Shown here: in pieces, positions 1-12,300 of the stretch
Position numbering within the stretch: the first letter of the stretch is position 1
Layout of the letters: each line of letters begins with the position of its first letter
Assembly (NCBI GenBank): GCA_944319815.1
Contig: CALUEX010000023.1
Coordinates: 1 to 35,144 of the forward strand
Reading direction: 5' to 3'
Length of the DNA: 35,144 nucleotides
Source: an uncultured Prevotella sp.
GTDB taxonomy: Bacteria; Bacteroidota; Bacteroidia; Bacteroidales; Bacteroidaceae
The notes under the pieces: model-generated
What the model was told of the DNA's origin: nothing
Databases searched by the model: none
Seen by the model: the letters and a program-made list of their open reading frames with translations, nothing else
Translations under genes and position numbers: made by a program

Positions 1-73
1 CCAATAATTTTACGTAACTCGCTGATTATCATTGTGCGCTATATGATGGCGCAAAAAAGTGATGAAGTCAGGA

Positions 74-112
74 AAAAGGCATCCCTGCGTAAAGAGTGCA
101 AGGATGCCTTTT
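74..112 (-). terminator. Intrinsic terminator downstream of trpS
   Basis: An 11-bp perfect inverted repeat (74-84 with 102-112, core GGCATCC/GGATGCC) has A-runs on its left arm and T-runs on its right arm, so it could terminate transcription in either direction. It begins 25 bp past the trpS stop codon. Bases 1-73 to its left hold nothing I can assign. Confidence 0.8.
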
Positions 113-136
113 ATACTAAATGCAAACAGGGCGTGA

Positions 137-1324
<1,188 letters not shown>

Positions 1325-1361
1325 TCATACAATAACGAAAGCAAAACGCACACAAATGAGC

Positions 1362-1369
1362 TATCTTTG
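1362..1369 (+). promoter_or_regulatory. Bacteroidetes-type -7 element upstream of the DUF1349 gene
   Basis: TATCTTTG matches TAnnTTTG exactly and lies 20 bp before the first candidate ATG at 1390. No good -33 TTTG is present at 19-20 bp upstream. With this promoter the leader would be very short if 1390 is the start, slightly longer if the in-frame ATG at 1405 is used. Confidence 0.55.
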
Positions 1370-1389
1370 CACAAAACAAATGGACTAAC

Positions 1390-2058
1390 ATGGATGAAAT
1401 TCGAATGAAGACAGAAACGTTGAAACAAACCGCAACGGCACGGACTCTTGAAAGGATGCAGTGGTTTAACGAGCCCGAACAATGGGAAGTGAAGGGCAGC
1501 TCGCTGACAATGTGCGTAACGCCACGAACCGACTATTGGCGCATATCCCATTACGGTTTTACCGTGGACGACGCGCCATTCCTCTACACGATGCGCGGAG
1601 GTGAGTTTGAAGTGAAAGTGAAAATATCAGGCGACTATAAAAAACGCTTCGACCAAGCGGGACTGATGCTGCGCATCGACAAGGAGAACTACATAAAGGC
1701 GGGCATCGAATACGCCGACGGGAGGCATAACCTAAGCGCGGTGGTCACCCACCACACAAGCGACTGGAGCATAATACCGCTGGAAAGGCCCGTCGCATCA
1801 GTATGGATAAAGGCCGTGAGGCGCCTGGACGCCGTGGAGGTATTCTATTCGTTCGACGACGATGTGTACACAATGATGCGTAACGCATGGCTGCAAGACA
1901 ACACGCCCGTAATGGTTGGCATGATGGGAGCTTGCCCCGACGGCGACGGCTTCAACGTGACGTTTGACGGCTTCTCGGTAAAACACCTGCCTGATTTACG
2001 CAGGTTGCAGTGGCTCGAAATGGACAAGGCGCGGAACGACAACACGGACAACAAATAA
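1390..2058 (+). CDS. DUF1349 family protein (concanavalin-like fold)
   Basis: A 222-aa soluble protein with no signal peptide or membrane segment. It has the features of the DUF1349 family, a lectin/concanavalin-like beta-sandwich: a tryptophan-rich start (EPEQWEV), a TDYWR segment, the motif QAGLMLRID near residue 95, KAGIEYADG just after, and a C-terminal strand ending FDGFSV. Family members are often annotated as regulators of enolase expression or as carbohydrate-related, but their biochemical role is unsettled. The start is uncertain: ATG 1390 (MDEIRMKT) or ATG 1405 (MKTETLKQ), both close behind the -7 element at 1362. It is one of only two plus-strand genes here and ends just before a long hairpin. 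No partner gene suggests a pathway. Confidence 0.85.
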   Translation: MDEIRMKTETLKQTATARTLERMQWFNEPEQWEVKGSSLTMCVTPRTDYWRISHYGFTVDDAPFLYTMRGGEFEVKVKISGDYKKRFDQAGLMLRIDKENYIKAGIEYADGRHNLSAVVTHHTSDWSIIPLERPVASVWIKAVRRLDAVEVFYSFDDDVYTMMRNAWLQDNTPVMVGMMGACPDGDGFNVTFDGFSVKHLPDLRRLQWLEMDKARNDNTDNK

Positions 2059-2072
2059 AAACACGCCAAACA

Positions 2073-2123
2073 GCATTGTAAAAGGTGCCCTTTCACTGCT
2101 TGAAAGGACACCTTTTACAATGC
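2073..2123. terminator. Long imperfect hairpin, probable bidirectional terminator or palindromic repeat
   Basis: Arms 2073-2095 and 2101-2123 pair over 23 bp with a single mismatch and a 5-nt loop. It lies 14 bp past the DUF1349 stop and beyond the 3' end of the convergent giant surface protein gene (stop at 2248), a typical place for a shared terminator. The T-run is weak (TTTTAC inside the arm), so it may also act as an mRNA 3'-end stabiliser. Its core AAAAGGTGCCCTTT recurs exactly within the tandem repeat at 20454-20475. Confidence 0.65.
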
Positions 2124-2247
2124 AATTCGCCATATTTCACAAGAACAGGTATAAGCCAGTGGTTCACAGGCGGATACAAAAAGGAGGGTGGCCGCGACGC
2201 TTTTTGTGCCACGGCCACCCTCAACTGATATTACAGAATATCGATGT

Positions 2248-5200
2248 TTACGGTTTCTTCACAATCTTCTTGTGGTACATTTTGCCTTCCGACTCTACCA
2301 GAAGGATGTACACTCCGTCAGGAATCATCGACACATCCTTGTACACGGCACCGGTATCCCAGCCCGACTTCAGCACGCACATTCCGTCGGCCGAAATGAG
2401 GGCCACGCCGTCAATAGGCCCGTCGAGCGTTATGCGGAGCTTGCCGTCAGTGATGGTTGCGCCGAAATCGTCACGTGCCGTAACGCTGTTGATGCCCGTA
2501 AGCACATCGCCGATATGCAAAGCCTGCGGCAAGTCGAAGTTGCCCTGCACGCTTTGGCTGAAGCTGAACGTCTCGTCTACGTTATATGAACGCTCGCTGT
2601 CAACATCGAATGCGATGAAACGGATAGCATCGCCGTCTTCACCCGCAACGCTTATGCACAGGCGGCCATCGGCAAACGAGCCTAGGCCTCGGCACTCGTC
2701 ACCGCTGAACGCCCCGACGACATACTTGCCTTCCTCTGCCTCAACGTCGCCGTCATACAGCTGGGCGACGAAGCACATCACGTCTGGGTAAGCATAAGCG
2801 TCAGCAGTCCATACGGCATCGCCGTCCTCTCCTGTCTGGTAAAGCGAGTTGGCCTTTGAAACGATGTCGGTAAAATAGGTGAACGACTTGTCTGAACCAG
2901 ACAGGTACATATAGCCCTGGCCCGGACACATCACGTCTAACGTGCCCTGCCAAGCGTCGCCGGCATACTGGGCGAAGCCCTCTTGCCCCACGATGCAATC
3001 ATAATTATCGGGAGTGGCATCGGTCATGGCCTCCGTCACTGACATTGCCTGGCCCACGGGGAAGCCAATCCAGTTCCAGCCTGAACGCAGGTTGATGGCA
3101 ACATTGCCGGGATTTACCTGCACGCCTTCCATCGTGAACGAGCGGTCTTCGGCAACCTTTGCCTTGTATGACTGCGCGGCCAACGTTTCGCCTGACACGT
3201 TGCCGTCGCTGCCAACGAGCGCCTCGGTAGCTCCACCTGCAAGCGTTTCTGGCGTAACAGGCTCGTCGAGGTTGTGCGACAGCCAGTTCCAACCCTTCTT
3301 CAGCTTCATGGCCGTAGTCGTGCGCTTCAGCTTGTACGTAAACTCGGCCACGTCGCTCTCCTCCTTGCCGTCGCTTATGGCCACGGCTTTCAGGGTCATG
3401 TCGGCATCTACTACGATTGGCCCGGTGTACTCCTTGCGGCTCTGTTCGTCGCACGGGCACGACCCGTCGGTAGTGTAATAAATCACGGCGTCGGTATCTT
3501 CGCAGGCAAGGGTTATTTCGGTGCCCTTGTAAACCTCCGTGCCAGATATACGCGAAGCAGTGGGCGCGGGCGTAACCACGTCGTAGTAGTCGGCTGCAAC
3601 CTTCACCGTCGTGGTGGCCGTTGCGTCAACGCCGTCAACGGTGAACGTTATTACGGCCGAACCGGGCAGCTCGCCGCTGACGCGGAGCGTGGCCTGCCCG
3701 TTCTCGTCGAGCACGGCCTCAGGCGTTACAACGGCTATCATCTCCGATGAAGACTTAGCCCTCAACGTCCTGCCAACGGCTGCATCGAACGGCAACACGC
3801 TGACGCGCAGCTCCCTCTCGCCCGTGTAAGGCACGCGCAGGAGCGAGTCGGAGGCAATCTCCTTCACCTCTTTCACTATGTCAAACTGCTGGCTGTAGTC
3901 GGTCTCCATCTGTATCCCGGCGTAGCTCTTGACGCGGCGGCTCACGGTAAGCGTAACCTTGTCGCCCGTGATGAACGGCGTCGTGGGCACGAAGCGCACC
4001 CTTGACACGTAGCTTTCGCTGCCGTCGCCGTAGGCCTGTTCCTCGTTCTTCATTACGATAGAGCCTTCAACGGTAACGCCGTCTTTCATGGCGAAGATGT
4101 TTTCGGTGGTCATCGTTTCGGGTTGCATATACTTGTCGAACTCGACTTCAAGTCCGTCTTCGTATGCCACGGCGGCCTTCACCTCGGGCTGGCGGTCTTG
4201 CGTCATGGCGATGTTCACCTCAAGCTGGGGCGGAGGCACGGGCAGCCACTCGCTGTAAGTGGTCTGGTAGCCTTCCTTCTCGAACTTAACCTGCCACAAA
4301 CCCTGCGGCACGTCCCAGCGGTACATACCGTTTTCGTCGGTGAACAGCGGGTTCTCCTGCGCGTATTCGGCTGCATCCCACAGCACGACATTCTCGTGCA
4401 GGTCTCCATACATATCCTCAACCGTCTCCTTGTAATAGCACGTAGCCGTCACACCCTCAAGCCTGTTGCTCGACACAGCCTCGTAAACGTAGCCGGAGGG
4501 GTCGTGAATTGGCGAAATCGGATTGAATGGAGGATTGGGAATATCCAAATCATCACCACCATCATTATTTGGCAAATTAGGATTATTGGGATTATTAGGA
4601 TTGTCATCATCTGGGTCTTTTTTACATTTTAATGTAGATATACCATTTCTCACCTCCGTTAATGCCCAATCTCTCGTTTTTTCATAAGCATATTGTAATG
4701 CTGTGCTAAGAACAACCTTATCAATTAGTCCCCATAAAGAGGCCAATAATCCCGTTCCTCCCGTAGGAAGCGCAGCAACAATACCCCCTGCTATTTTTGC
4801 ATCTCCTTGAGCACGAAGAACTAAACTTCCAATAGCATACCCCGAAAAAACACCAATCAAACCAATACATTGTTTTGCATAAGTATCAGCTTTTATTTGA
4901 TCATTTTTACATGGTTCTGGTATTGACAAATACAAGTCCCCTGCTTTATTTATATCCTCACATAACCCTGCCGCAGTAGCAATATAATCTGCAATAGGTA
5001 TTACCTTTCTTAATAAAGGCCTACATTGCTTTGCAACGCGCAATGCCAAATCATTAGAAATCTTTTGAGTCTTTATTGAGATTATTTTACTCGCCCAAAA
5101 AGTTTTTTTAAGAGGATTTTTACTTTTATTAAAATAATTTACCGCTTTACCTAACTGCCAATTAATATCCTTACCTGCTTTAACTATATCATCTTCACTT

Positions 5201-8200
5201 TGCAATAAACGGTTCATCAAATCACTGCTGAAATTTTTTATTGTTTCTACAGCCTCATTTACCCCTATTATAGCATTTCTCACAAGAATTGCAATATCTC
5301 TTGCGTTAGATTTACATGCAGGTAAACTATTATTGTCGTCATTTTCTTTACTACCATAATGAATCTCAACAATAATCTTTTTTTCAACATCTACAAATGA
5401 CGATATTGTATCGGTATCAAGAACAAATAAAACAGAACCATCCGTTATATTTATTTTTTCGAATCCCTTAGCAATAAGCTCATCCTCTGAAGATTGAATG
5501 TTATTTTTAATAAACATTGTTGTTCCATCTTCACCTTGAACAGTAATATCTTCATTTGGATTCCATTCCTGTAGGACAGTATTAACAAAATCTTCATACG
5601 ATGCTAAACTTTCTGAAATTTCCTTATCCAATACATCACTGTAGGCGTCTAATTCTTCCTCTGTCATTGCATCAAGTTTGGAGCTAAAAGCTTCTAAATC
5701 TCCATCTATGTCATCTAAATCTATGCCCAATTGAGTTATCAATAAATCCAACTTTGTTCCAGTTTCATCAGTTTTGGCATCTTCGATTTGTTTCAATAAC
5801 GAATTATAATCATCAGATATATTTTTTATCACATCATATGCATACTCTAATTCGCTTCTATCAACTACAACATCCGTTTCCGCATCAATTTCCACATTCA
5901 GGTTTACGGGCAGGTTATTCGATTCAAACCGACTTACAGCAACCCAACGGTCTTTCTTTCCGTCGTATGATGCCGTGAGCTTACGCTTTTCATCTTGGTC
6001 GGTGAACACGTATATGTCAACGCCCTTGACGATGGTGGAGTCATTGTTGGTAAGGTCGGCGATAAACGTTATGTCCGTACCGGTGTAGAACATATATGAA
6101 TCAGAGCTGGTTGTATTAGATTCAAAGTCAAACACGACATCTACATTTTCGTGCAGCCAGCCGTTATAGAATGTCATCGTTACCGTCTTAGGTTCAATGG
6201 CATTCTTGTCGTAGAACGCTTCTTTTGTCTCCGACTGAAGTTCAAGGCCATCGTTAGTAACGACCTTGGCGTAGATTGGGTGCGTTGACAGGTTGTAAGG
6301 TTCGTTCAGTTCGCACATTGCGCTCCAGTTGCCATTGGCAAGCGTGGTGGTTGTACCGATAACAACGCCGTTGTCATAGACGGTGACGGTTGAGTTGCCC
6401 TTAGCCGTACCGCTAATTGATACGGAAGTCTTTGCAACGGTCTTGGGTACGCTGATTGAAAGGTCTTTTACCTCGTAGTTAACAGAACCGATTGGCTGCG
6501 TCACCGTTTGGCCGTTGACCGTGAACTCTGCGAACAGGCTGGGGCTGTATGTACCGCCGAGCTCGGGGATTACACAGAAGCGCACTTGCTCGGTTGAACC
6601 GTTGAGGGGTATAACCAAGTGGTCGCCGTCAAGCGAATAACCTGCGATGTTGCTGCCAACCATTACGGAGTTCTCAACAAACGTTGTGTTGTCGGGCAAG
6701 TCCATTACGAGTTTCGCGTCGCTTACGCTTCCAGCAAACTCCTGCTTGAAGTCAACAACTCCGCGCAAGGTAAGATAGTTACCTGCCACGATGGAAGTCT
6801 TGTTAACGCTTGCCATGGTCTTGTCGCCTGTGTAATAGAGCTTGCTCTCGTCAAGCGTGGGCACAACGTCGTTGGCAACCGTGGCGAGACACCCGGAGGT
6901 TACGGTAACGCTGTTGCTTACGTAATCAGTACCGGCCACAAGTCCAGCCGTCTCGTATTGGCTCAACATTGACAGACCACTGAACAGGTTGCTGTTTGCC
7001 ATCGTGACGAGCGTATAGTCGCCGTCCTGCAGACCGCTGATGGTAAGCGATGCCGTTGAATAACTATATTTCTTGACCAACCGCCCGTTAGCGTCATAAA
7101 GAAGGCCGACCACTGCCGAATTGTCCGTTGACGAGAACGACGCGCTTATGCCGCCAAGCTCTACTATGGCAATAGTTGCCTCGGCATTGTTCTGCTCGTC
7201 AATAGGCGTAGCCTCAACCGTAACTGGCATGAAAGCCCCCGTCTTGCTGCGTGCGGTTATTTCGAGCACGTCGCCCGGCGAGGTTTCGTCAATCAGCGCG
7301 ATGGTAGGATACTGCACGCTGAACTGGCTGACGGCCTTGCCGGCAGTCTTGTTGTAGACTGAATACTCGATGTTGGCATAGTCATCATACCACGACTGTG
7401 TTTCAGCCGTCTCGCCCTCGGCCACACTTGGAGTAAAGGTTAGGTTTGTCGAGATGCGTGCACCGGTGATTTCACGCATGGTTATGGTGCCTACGTTTGT
7501 ATCGGAAGTAAGTGTGTCGGTTGAAAGCGTCTGCGTGATGTAGTCTGTATAACTTGCCGATATTGACGAAGGCTCGCCGTAAACTTGCAGGTTGAAAGCA
7601 CCGTCGCTTCCTGTCGAAACGGAAAACGCCTTCGAGTATTTACCGTTTAATTGCTGCGTCACGGCAACGGTTACGCCGCTCATGGGCTGGCCGTCTTCAT
7701 CCTTAACGACACCGCCCAATGCCACTTGCTTGATTGGTTGCAGCGTCAGAGTTATAGCATTCTCCTCACCTACCGTGAAGTCATGCTTTCCAGGCTCAAC
7801 GCACTGCATACCAAGCGTGCGGTCAAGCGTCACACGGTATGCAAGTTCCGTGCCGTCGGTCAGGCCTGACACGGCGTTGCCTTGTGCAAGATAAGTGCCG
7901 TCGGCGCGCGTCCATTCAATCTTTGTCTGTGCTGTAACGTCCGTACCGTCGGCTGTAACGACAGCAAGCGTCACGTCTTTTGGCGTAAGGATAGTTTCAA
8001 ACGCCGTCTTTACGTCCTCGTCCACGACCTTAACTCCCTCAATCGTGCCAAGTACGGAACCAACCGAGTTCTTCAAGTAAACGTTAAACTCGGAATTCTT
8101 AATCAGTCCATAGAATGTATAAGAAATTCTGTCTGACACAACGTACTTCTGCGTTTGCCCCGAAGCACTGTTGACGAGTTCAAGCGACATATCCTTGTAA

Positions 8201-9369
8201 CGCCCGTCGGCAGCCTCTGCCGGCAAGGAAACCTCAAGCGTGCGCACCTCTGCAGTAAGCGGCAACAGCGTGTACCCACTCCAACTTTCATTCTCCGAAT
8301 ATAATGGTATGGCGTTTGAAAGCACTCGCACCACCAATCCGTCGGGCACGCCACTGAATACACTATTCTGTAATGACGGAGGAGTTACGGAATAAAGGGA
8401 CAGTTCCGTAAGCATCTGGCAGTCCATGAACGCCCCATAACCTATATTCTCAACACACGATGGCAGGATTACGCTGGTAACACCGGTACCGTCAAACGCA
8501 TACGAGGGAACTTCCGTATAGCCAAACGTGCGACTAAAGTCGAAATACGTACAGGCCGACAGATAGTTGGCTATGCCGAAGTCGTAGCTCTCCATCCTGC
8601 CACTTACCGTCACCATTGTAACGCGGCCACGGTTGCCCGAGCCACCGATTGCCTCGTCAACGGCGTTCATGATGTAGCCAGGTTCAAAGTCGTCCAGGAT
8701 TAGTTCGCCCGTCTCTTGGTTAAACGAGTTTCTGCCAGGGTTTGACGGGTTCGACGGGTTGAACGTAAACAAGCCCGTCACTCGTACATTGCCAGTAGGA
8801 ATAAACGTGTAAGGCTGCGACATTGACACCGTATTGCCATCCACCTGCCAACCATTGAACTCATAGTTGGTCGATGGATAAGCATACAGACTTACTTCCT
8901 GCCCTTGGGTAAATTCACTGTTACTGAAATTGAACGAACCACCACTTTGTGGTTCCGCCACTACCGTGACATTATGTTTTATTGCCAACGTGTCGGGGTT
9001 GGCAGGGTTTTCCGGGTCGAAAACAAACACGGCCGTTAGCGTAACGTCACGTGCAGGCATCGTATACTCGAAACTTGACGCCGTAGAGACGGTCTCTCCA
9101 TTCTCAACCCATTTTTCAAACCTGTAATTACTGTTGTTGTAGGCATACAGCCAAACCGTAGCACCACTCTCAACCTCATCACTGCTTATCGACAAGCTTC
9201 CCCCATTTCTCGGCGAAGCCTCGGCCCGCAATGTGTATGTCGTTGCAGGTGCGTCGGGGTTGCCCGGGTTCGCCGGGTCGAACCCCTCGCCTATGCCGTA
9301 GTTGTTCTGGGCCTGCAACGAGACAAAGCCCACGAGCAACAACAGCATTAGATATATCTTTCTTCTCAT
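2248..9369 (-). CDS. Giant multidomain surface protein, T9SS type A cargo, BspA-like
   Basis: A 2373-aa secreted protein. Residues 1-21 form a Sec signal peptide (MRRKIYLMLL...LQAQ). Two InlB B-repeat-like modules follow (about 43-118 and 125-203), each ended by an F[DN]PxNPxNP linker. Then come a short BspA-type leucine-rich stretch (about 285-357), a carboxypeptidase-regulatory-like beta domain (about 549-597, KDEDGQPMSGVTV), Ig/DUF11-like beta domains (about 800-1150), an AT-rich helical module (about 1165-1605), an Asn-Pro linker (NPNNPNNPN), a second regulatory-like domain (about 1620-1720), SbsA/Big-like Ig domains (about 1722-1925), a chitobiase-C-terminal-like domain (about 1936-2014) and GWNWL/GWNWIG repeats. 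The end, DGVYILLVESEGKMYHKKIVKK, resembles a T9SS sorting domain, so surface export and anchoring or release is inferred. No catalytic domain is evident; adhesion is a guess. It starts 24 bp after the upstream BspA-like gene and is probably co-transcribed. Confidence 0.9.
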   Translation of the reverse strand: MRRKIYLMLLLLVGFVSLQAQNNYGIGEGFDPANPGNPDAPATTYTLRAEASPRNGGSLSISSDEVESGATVWLYAYNNSNYRFEKWVENGETVSTASSFEYTMPARDVTLTAVFVFDPENPANPDTLAIKHNVTVVAEPQSGGSFNFSNSEFTQGQEVSLYAYPSTNYEFNGWQVDGNTVSMSQPYTFIPTGNVRVTGLFTFNPSNPSNPGRNSFNQETGELILDDFEPGYIMNAVDEAIGGSGNRGRVTMVTVSGRMESYDFGIANYLSACTYFDFSRTFGYTEVPSYAFDGTGVTSVILPSCVENIGYGAFMDCQMLTELSLYSVTPPSLQNSVFSGVPDGLVVRVLSNAIPLYSENESWSGYTLLPLTAEVRTLEVSLPAEAADGRYKDMSLELVNSASGQTQKYVVSDRISYTFYGLIKNSEFNVYLKNSVGSVLGTIEGVKVVDEDVKTAFETILTPKDVTLAVVTADGTDVTAQTKIEWTRADGTYLAQGNAVSGLTDGTELAYRVTLDRTLGMQCVEPGKHDFTVGEENAITLTLQPIKQVALGGVVKDEDGQPMSGVTVAVTQQLNGKYSKAFSVSTGSDGAFNLQVYGEPSSISASYTDYITQTLSTDTLTSDTNVGTITMREITGARISTNLTFTPSVAEGETAETQSWYDDYANIEYSVYNKTAGKAVSQFSVQYPTIALIDETSPGDVLEITARSKTGAFMPVTVEATPIDEQNNAEATIAIVELGGISASFSSTDNSAVVGLLYDANGRLVKKYSYSTASLTISGLQDGDYTLVTMANSNLFSGLSMLSQYETAGLVAGTDYVSNSVTVTSGCLATVANDVVPTLDESKLYYTGDKTMASVNKTSIVAGNYLTLRGVVDFKQEFAGSVSDAKLVMDLPDNTTFVENSVMVGSNIAGYSLDGDHLVIPLNGSTEQVRFCVIPELGGTYSPSLFAEFTVNGQTVTQPIGSVNYEVKDLSISVPKTVAKTSVSISGTAKGNSTVTVYDNGVVIGTTTTLANGNWSAMCELNEPYNLSTHPIYAKVVTNDGLELQSETKEAFYDKNAIEPKTVTMTFYNGWLHENVDVVFDFESNTTSSDSYMFYTGTDITFIADLTNNDSTIVKGVDIYVFTDQDEKRKLTASYDGKKDRWVAVSRFESNNLPVNLNVEIDAETDVVVDRSELEYAYDVIKNISDDYNSLLKQIEDAKTDETGTKLDLLITQLGIDLDDIDGDLEAFSSKLDAMTEEELDAYSDVLDKEISESLASYEDFVNTVLQEWNPNEDITVQGEDGTTMFIKNNIQSSEDELIAKGFEKINITDGSVLFVLDTDTISSFVDVEKKIIVEIHYGSKENDDNNSLPACKSNARDIAILVRNAIIGVNEAVETIKNFSSDLMNRLLQSEDDIVKAGKDINWQLGKAVNYFNKSKNPLKKTFWASKIISIKTQKISNDLALRVAKQCRPLLRKVIPIADYIATAAGLCEDINKAGDLYLSIPEPCKNDQIKADTYAKQCIGLIGVFSGYAIGSLVLRAQGDAKIAGGIVAALPTGGTGLLASLWGLIDKVVLSTALQYAYEKTRDWALTEVRNGISTLKCKKDPDDDNPNNPNNPNLPNNDGGDDLDIPNPPFNPISPIHDPSGYVYEAVSSNRLEGVTATCYYKETVEDMYGDLHENVVLWDAAEYAQENPLFTDENGMYRWDVPQGLWQVKFEKEGYQTTYSEWLPVPPPQLEVNIAMTQDRQPEVKAAVAYEDGLEVEFDKYMQPETMTTENIFAMKDGVTVEGSIVMKNEEQAYGDGSESYVSRVRFVPTTPFITGDKVTLTVSRRVKSYAGIQMETDYSQQFDIVKEVKEIASDSLLRVPYTGERELRVSVLPFDAAVGRTLRAKSSSEMIAVVTPEAVLDENGQATLRVSGELPGSAVITFTVDGVDATATTTVKVAADYYDVVTPAPTASRISGTEVYKGTEITLACEDTDAVIYYTTDGSCPCDEQSRKEYTGPIVVDADMTLKAVAISDGKEESDVAEFTYKLKRTTTAMKLKKGWNWLSHNLDEPVTPETLAGGATEALVGSDGNVSGETLAAQSYKAKVAEDRSFTMEGVQVNPGNVAINLRSGWNWIGFPVGQAMSVTEAMTDATPDNYDCIVGQEGFAQYAGDAWQGTLDVMCPGQGYMYLSGSDKSFTYFTDIVSKANSLYQTGEDGDAVWTADAYAYPDVMCFVAQLYDGDVEAEEGKYVVGAFSGDECRGLGSFADGRLCISVAGEDGDAIRFIAFDVDSERSYNVDETFSFSQSVQGNFDLPQALHIGDVLTGINSVTARDDFGATITDGKLRITLDGPIDGVALISADGMCVLKSGWDTGAVYKDVSMIPDGVYILLVESEGKMYHKKIVKKP

Positions 9370-9393
9370 TTTCCGATTAGTTTGTGTTGTGAA

Positions 9394-12300
9394 TTAGTCG
9401 GCTACTACAACCTTATAGCTCTTTCCGCCGACCTTTATTATATATACTCCACCTGCAACGTTAAACTCTGCCGTTGTCGTGTCCGCCTTGCCTACAAGGC
9501 TGCCGCCGACGGTATAGACCTCAACGGTTGCATTAGCTGCATTGCCGACGGTGATTGTTCCGTCTGAAACGCTTACGTTTACACCATCCTGGTCACCAAC
9601 CAAGCCGTCAACACCAGTAGGAGTGCCTACAAGGTCAAGCACGAAACGGTCGTTGTAAGAGCCTTGCTCCGCCGTGAAAGTGTATGCCCCGGCATTCAGG
9701 TTGCAGGTCTTGTCCTCATAGAGGTCGATGAGCGTAACGTTTCCACCGATAACACTGCCTAACGCCAAGGTGTAAGTTCCAGCCTTGCCGAAATATGTAC
9801 CGAGGGCCACCTTGCCGTCACCCATCGGACGCTCGTTGATTGCATAGTTTCCGTCAGCCTCAACGCTGTAAAGTTGCGGCACTGAGGTATTGCTGCTCAT
9901 GAACTTCGATGCGTCGCGCGTCATCTCGTAAGCCTTGGCGGCATCCTCGTTAATTACCACCCTCGCCTTGTCTGTATATGTTTCGTCACCAAGCGTAAGG
10001 TTGATAACCGAACGTTTCACGGCTTTAGCAGCCGATACATACGCTGCAGGCTGGATTTCTGTTACGGCCGAAGTCAGCTGGCGGCCTTCAGGATTGAATG
10101 TTATAGAGCTACTGTCGACCGGGCGCTGCACGAAGAACGCCTCGAACGGTTGCAGTATATAAGCGTCGTCAATCGTGGAATAAGCCGTATAGCCGTATCC
10201 GTTCCAAACCGTAAACGGAGCGTTAAAGTCCATACGGCGAGTGTCGTAGAAGCACGGATACGGGTTGCCGATGAGGTTCCAGCTGCGGTTATGCGCAAAT
10301 TCCGACTGGTATTCCTTCAAAGCAATCTCCACTGCGCCCGTGCTGAAGATGTTGTTCTTGTTAGTGTTATTCTGCGCCATGAACGAGAAAACAGGGTAAT
10401 TGTTGTCGTCACGGTTTGTCATTATTATATATCCCTCGTTTGCGTGCATCACGCTGTCAGCCGTCAAGTCAACCCACGTCGTATCCATCAGACCGGCAGC
10501 ACGGTTCTCGCCCGCATATTTCCTGATTACCCAACGGGTGTCGCTTGGGACTTCTATTTCGCTCACCTTTATGTCATAAGGGAACGAAACGAAATGCCAC
10601 TGGTCATTGTACAATGCCATATAATTAAACACGCTGTCAGCACGCATCTGCGTATTCGTCAACAATGCCGAATTGTTGTTCTCACGCTCATTGCCCGTTG
10701 CCGAAAGATAATAATAGTCACGGTCGGTCTGCATCGTGAAGTAGTGAACTGAAAAGACATCTCCTTTTTCCACTGACATCCTACCACCTGTATTCGTACT
10801 GTTGGTGAAGTCAGCATGGATAGTCAGGTTCGGGTTGTTTGTCGGTCTTGCGTCGGCAAGGAAGTTCACCTCCCTGTCTGCCGCTATAATTATATTCTCA
10901 GGTTCATAGCCCTCTATTGGTTGAATGTTTGTGCCAAAATCATCCCAACCTTTAGCCTGCTTGTATTCATTCATTAAAATCTGCGGAACATACAATGTGC
11001 AGTTTGACGGCAAGTCGGACCAATCGTCTAAATCCGTTACAGGAGGTGTCGCCGCCTTGCAAACAATCTCCGTCAAATTGGTACACCTCCAGAATATATT
11101 ATTACACCTATACAAAGTGTTCGGCAATTCTATTCTTTGTAAATTCACACACTGCGAAAAGACACCATCTCCCATGACACAAAGCCCTTCATTCAAAGCA
11201 ACAGACTTGATTGCCGTATTTAAAAAGGCTTCGTTTTCTATCGTCCGCAATGTTGACGGAAAAGAAATATTCTCAAGAGCCGTACATTCTCCAAAAGCCA
11301 TATTTTCTATTGATGCAACACCTTCGCTTAATGTCAGCGATTTCAAATTACTGCAATAGCTAAAAGCATAACTCTGAACACTATTAACAGTTCCAGGTAT
11401 CGCCATTTCTGTTATCGAAGCACAACTGTTAAAAGCACTCGAACCGATTGAAGTCAATGTCTGCGGCAAGACTACATTGCCTAACGATGAACATTGAGAG
11501 AAGGCATCGCTACCTATGCTTTCTAGTTGTAAAGGAAGAATTATCGACCTAATATTTATATTACCTGACAAAAAATAATCTGGTATAGCCCTTACGTCCG
11601 TTCCGCTCATATCCAGTACAAGTAGTCCCGTTAAACGCTCCTTTATTGTATTAAGGTCTTCGTCATTAAGCGAGCCCGTTACCGTCAGCTCGTTCACATC
11701 CCTGAAATTTTCCGTCTGTGAAAGTATCATGTCGGCAAGACCGCCAGGGGTCTGTACATCCAGTGTCAGATGCAGTGGCTCACCGTTGATTATTATATAA
11801 TTGTTCCAATTCGCAGCGTTATAATATGCCTCCGCACTGCCTTCTGGTACGACTATCACCATATTGGACGGGAACGTGAGACCGGCAAGTGCCGGAGGTG
11901 TCACGGCATCACACACAAATGAAGTCATATTGTAACATTCATCAAATGCACCTACACCTATAGACGTCACATTCGCCGGTACTGTCATTGTCGTAAGACC
12001 GCACTCACGGAATACATAGCTTCCAATTTCCGTTAATGACTGTGGCAACGTTATGCTTTTCAACGAATAACAATTATAGAAAGTATAATCCCTTAGCATC
12101 GTTATACCTTCAGGCAAATTTACTTCCTCCAAATTATCGCAGTCATAAAATGTGCTCTGCCCCAACGAATAAACCGTTGACGGCAACGTTACGCTTTGCA
12201 AACTGTCACAATAACTGAATGCATTTTGCCCGATTTCCTCAAGACCATCTTCAATGGTGACAGTGCGGAGTGAGTTTACGTTAGAAAACGCACTTCCTTG

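Noticed and set aside
1-33. Minus-strand reading MIISELRKIIG running off the left edge as a possible partial gene
   Set aside because: Only about 11 codons are visible, with no promoter or family match; too short to call.
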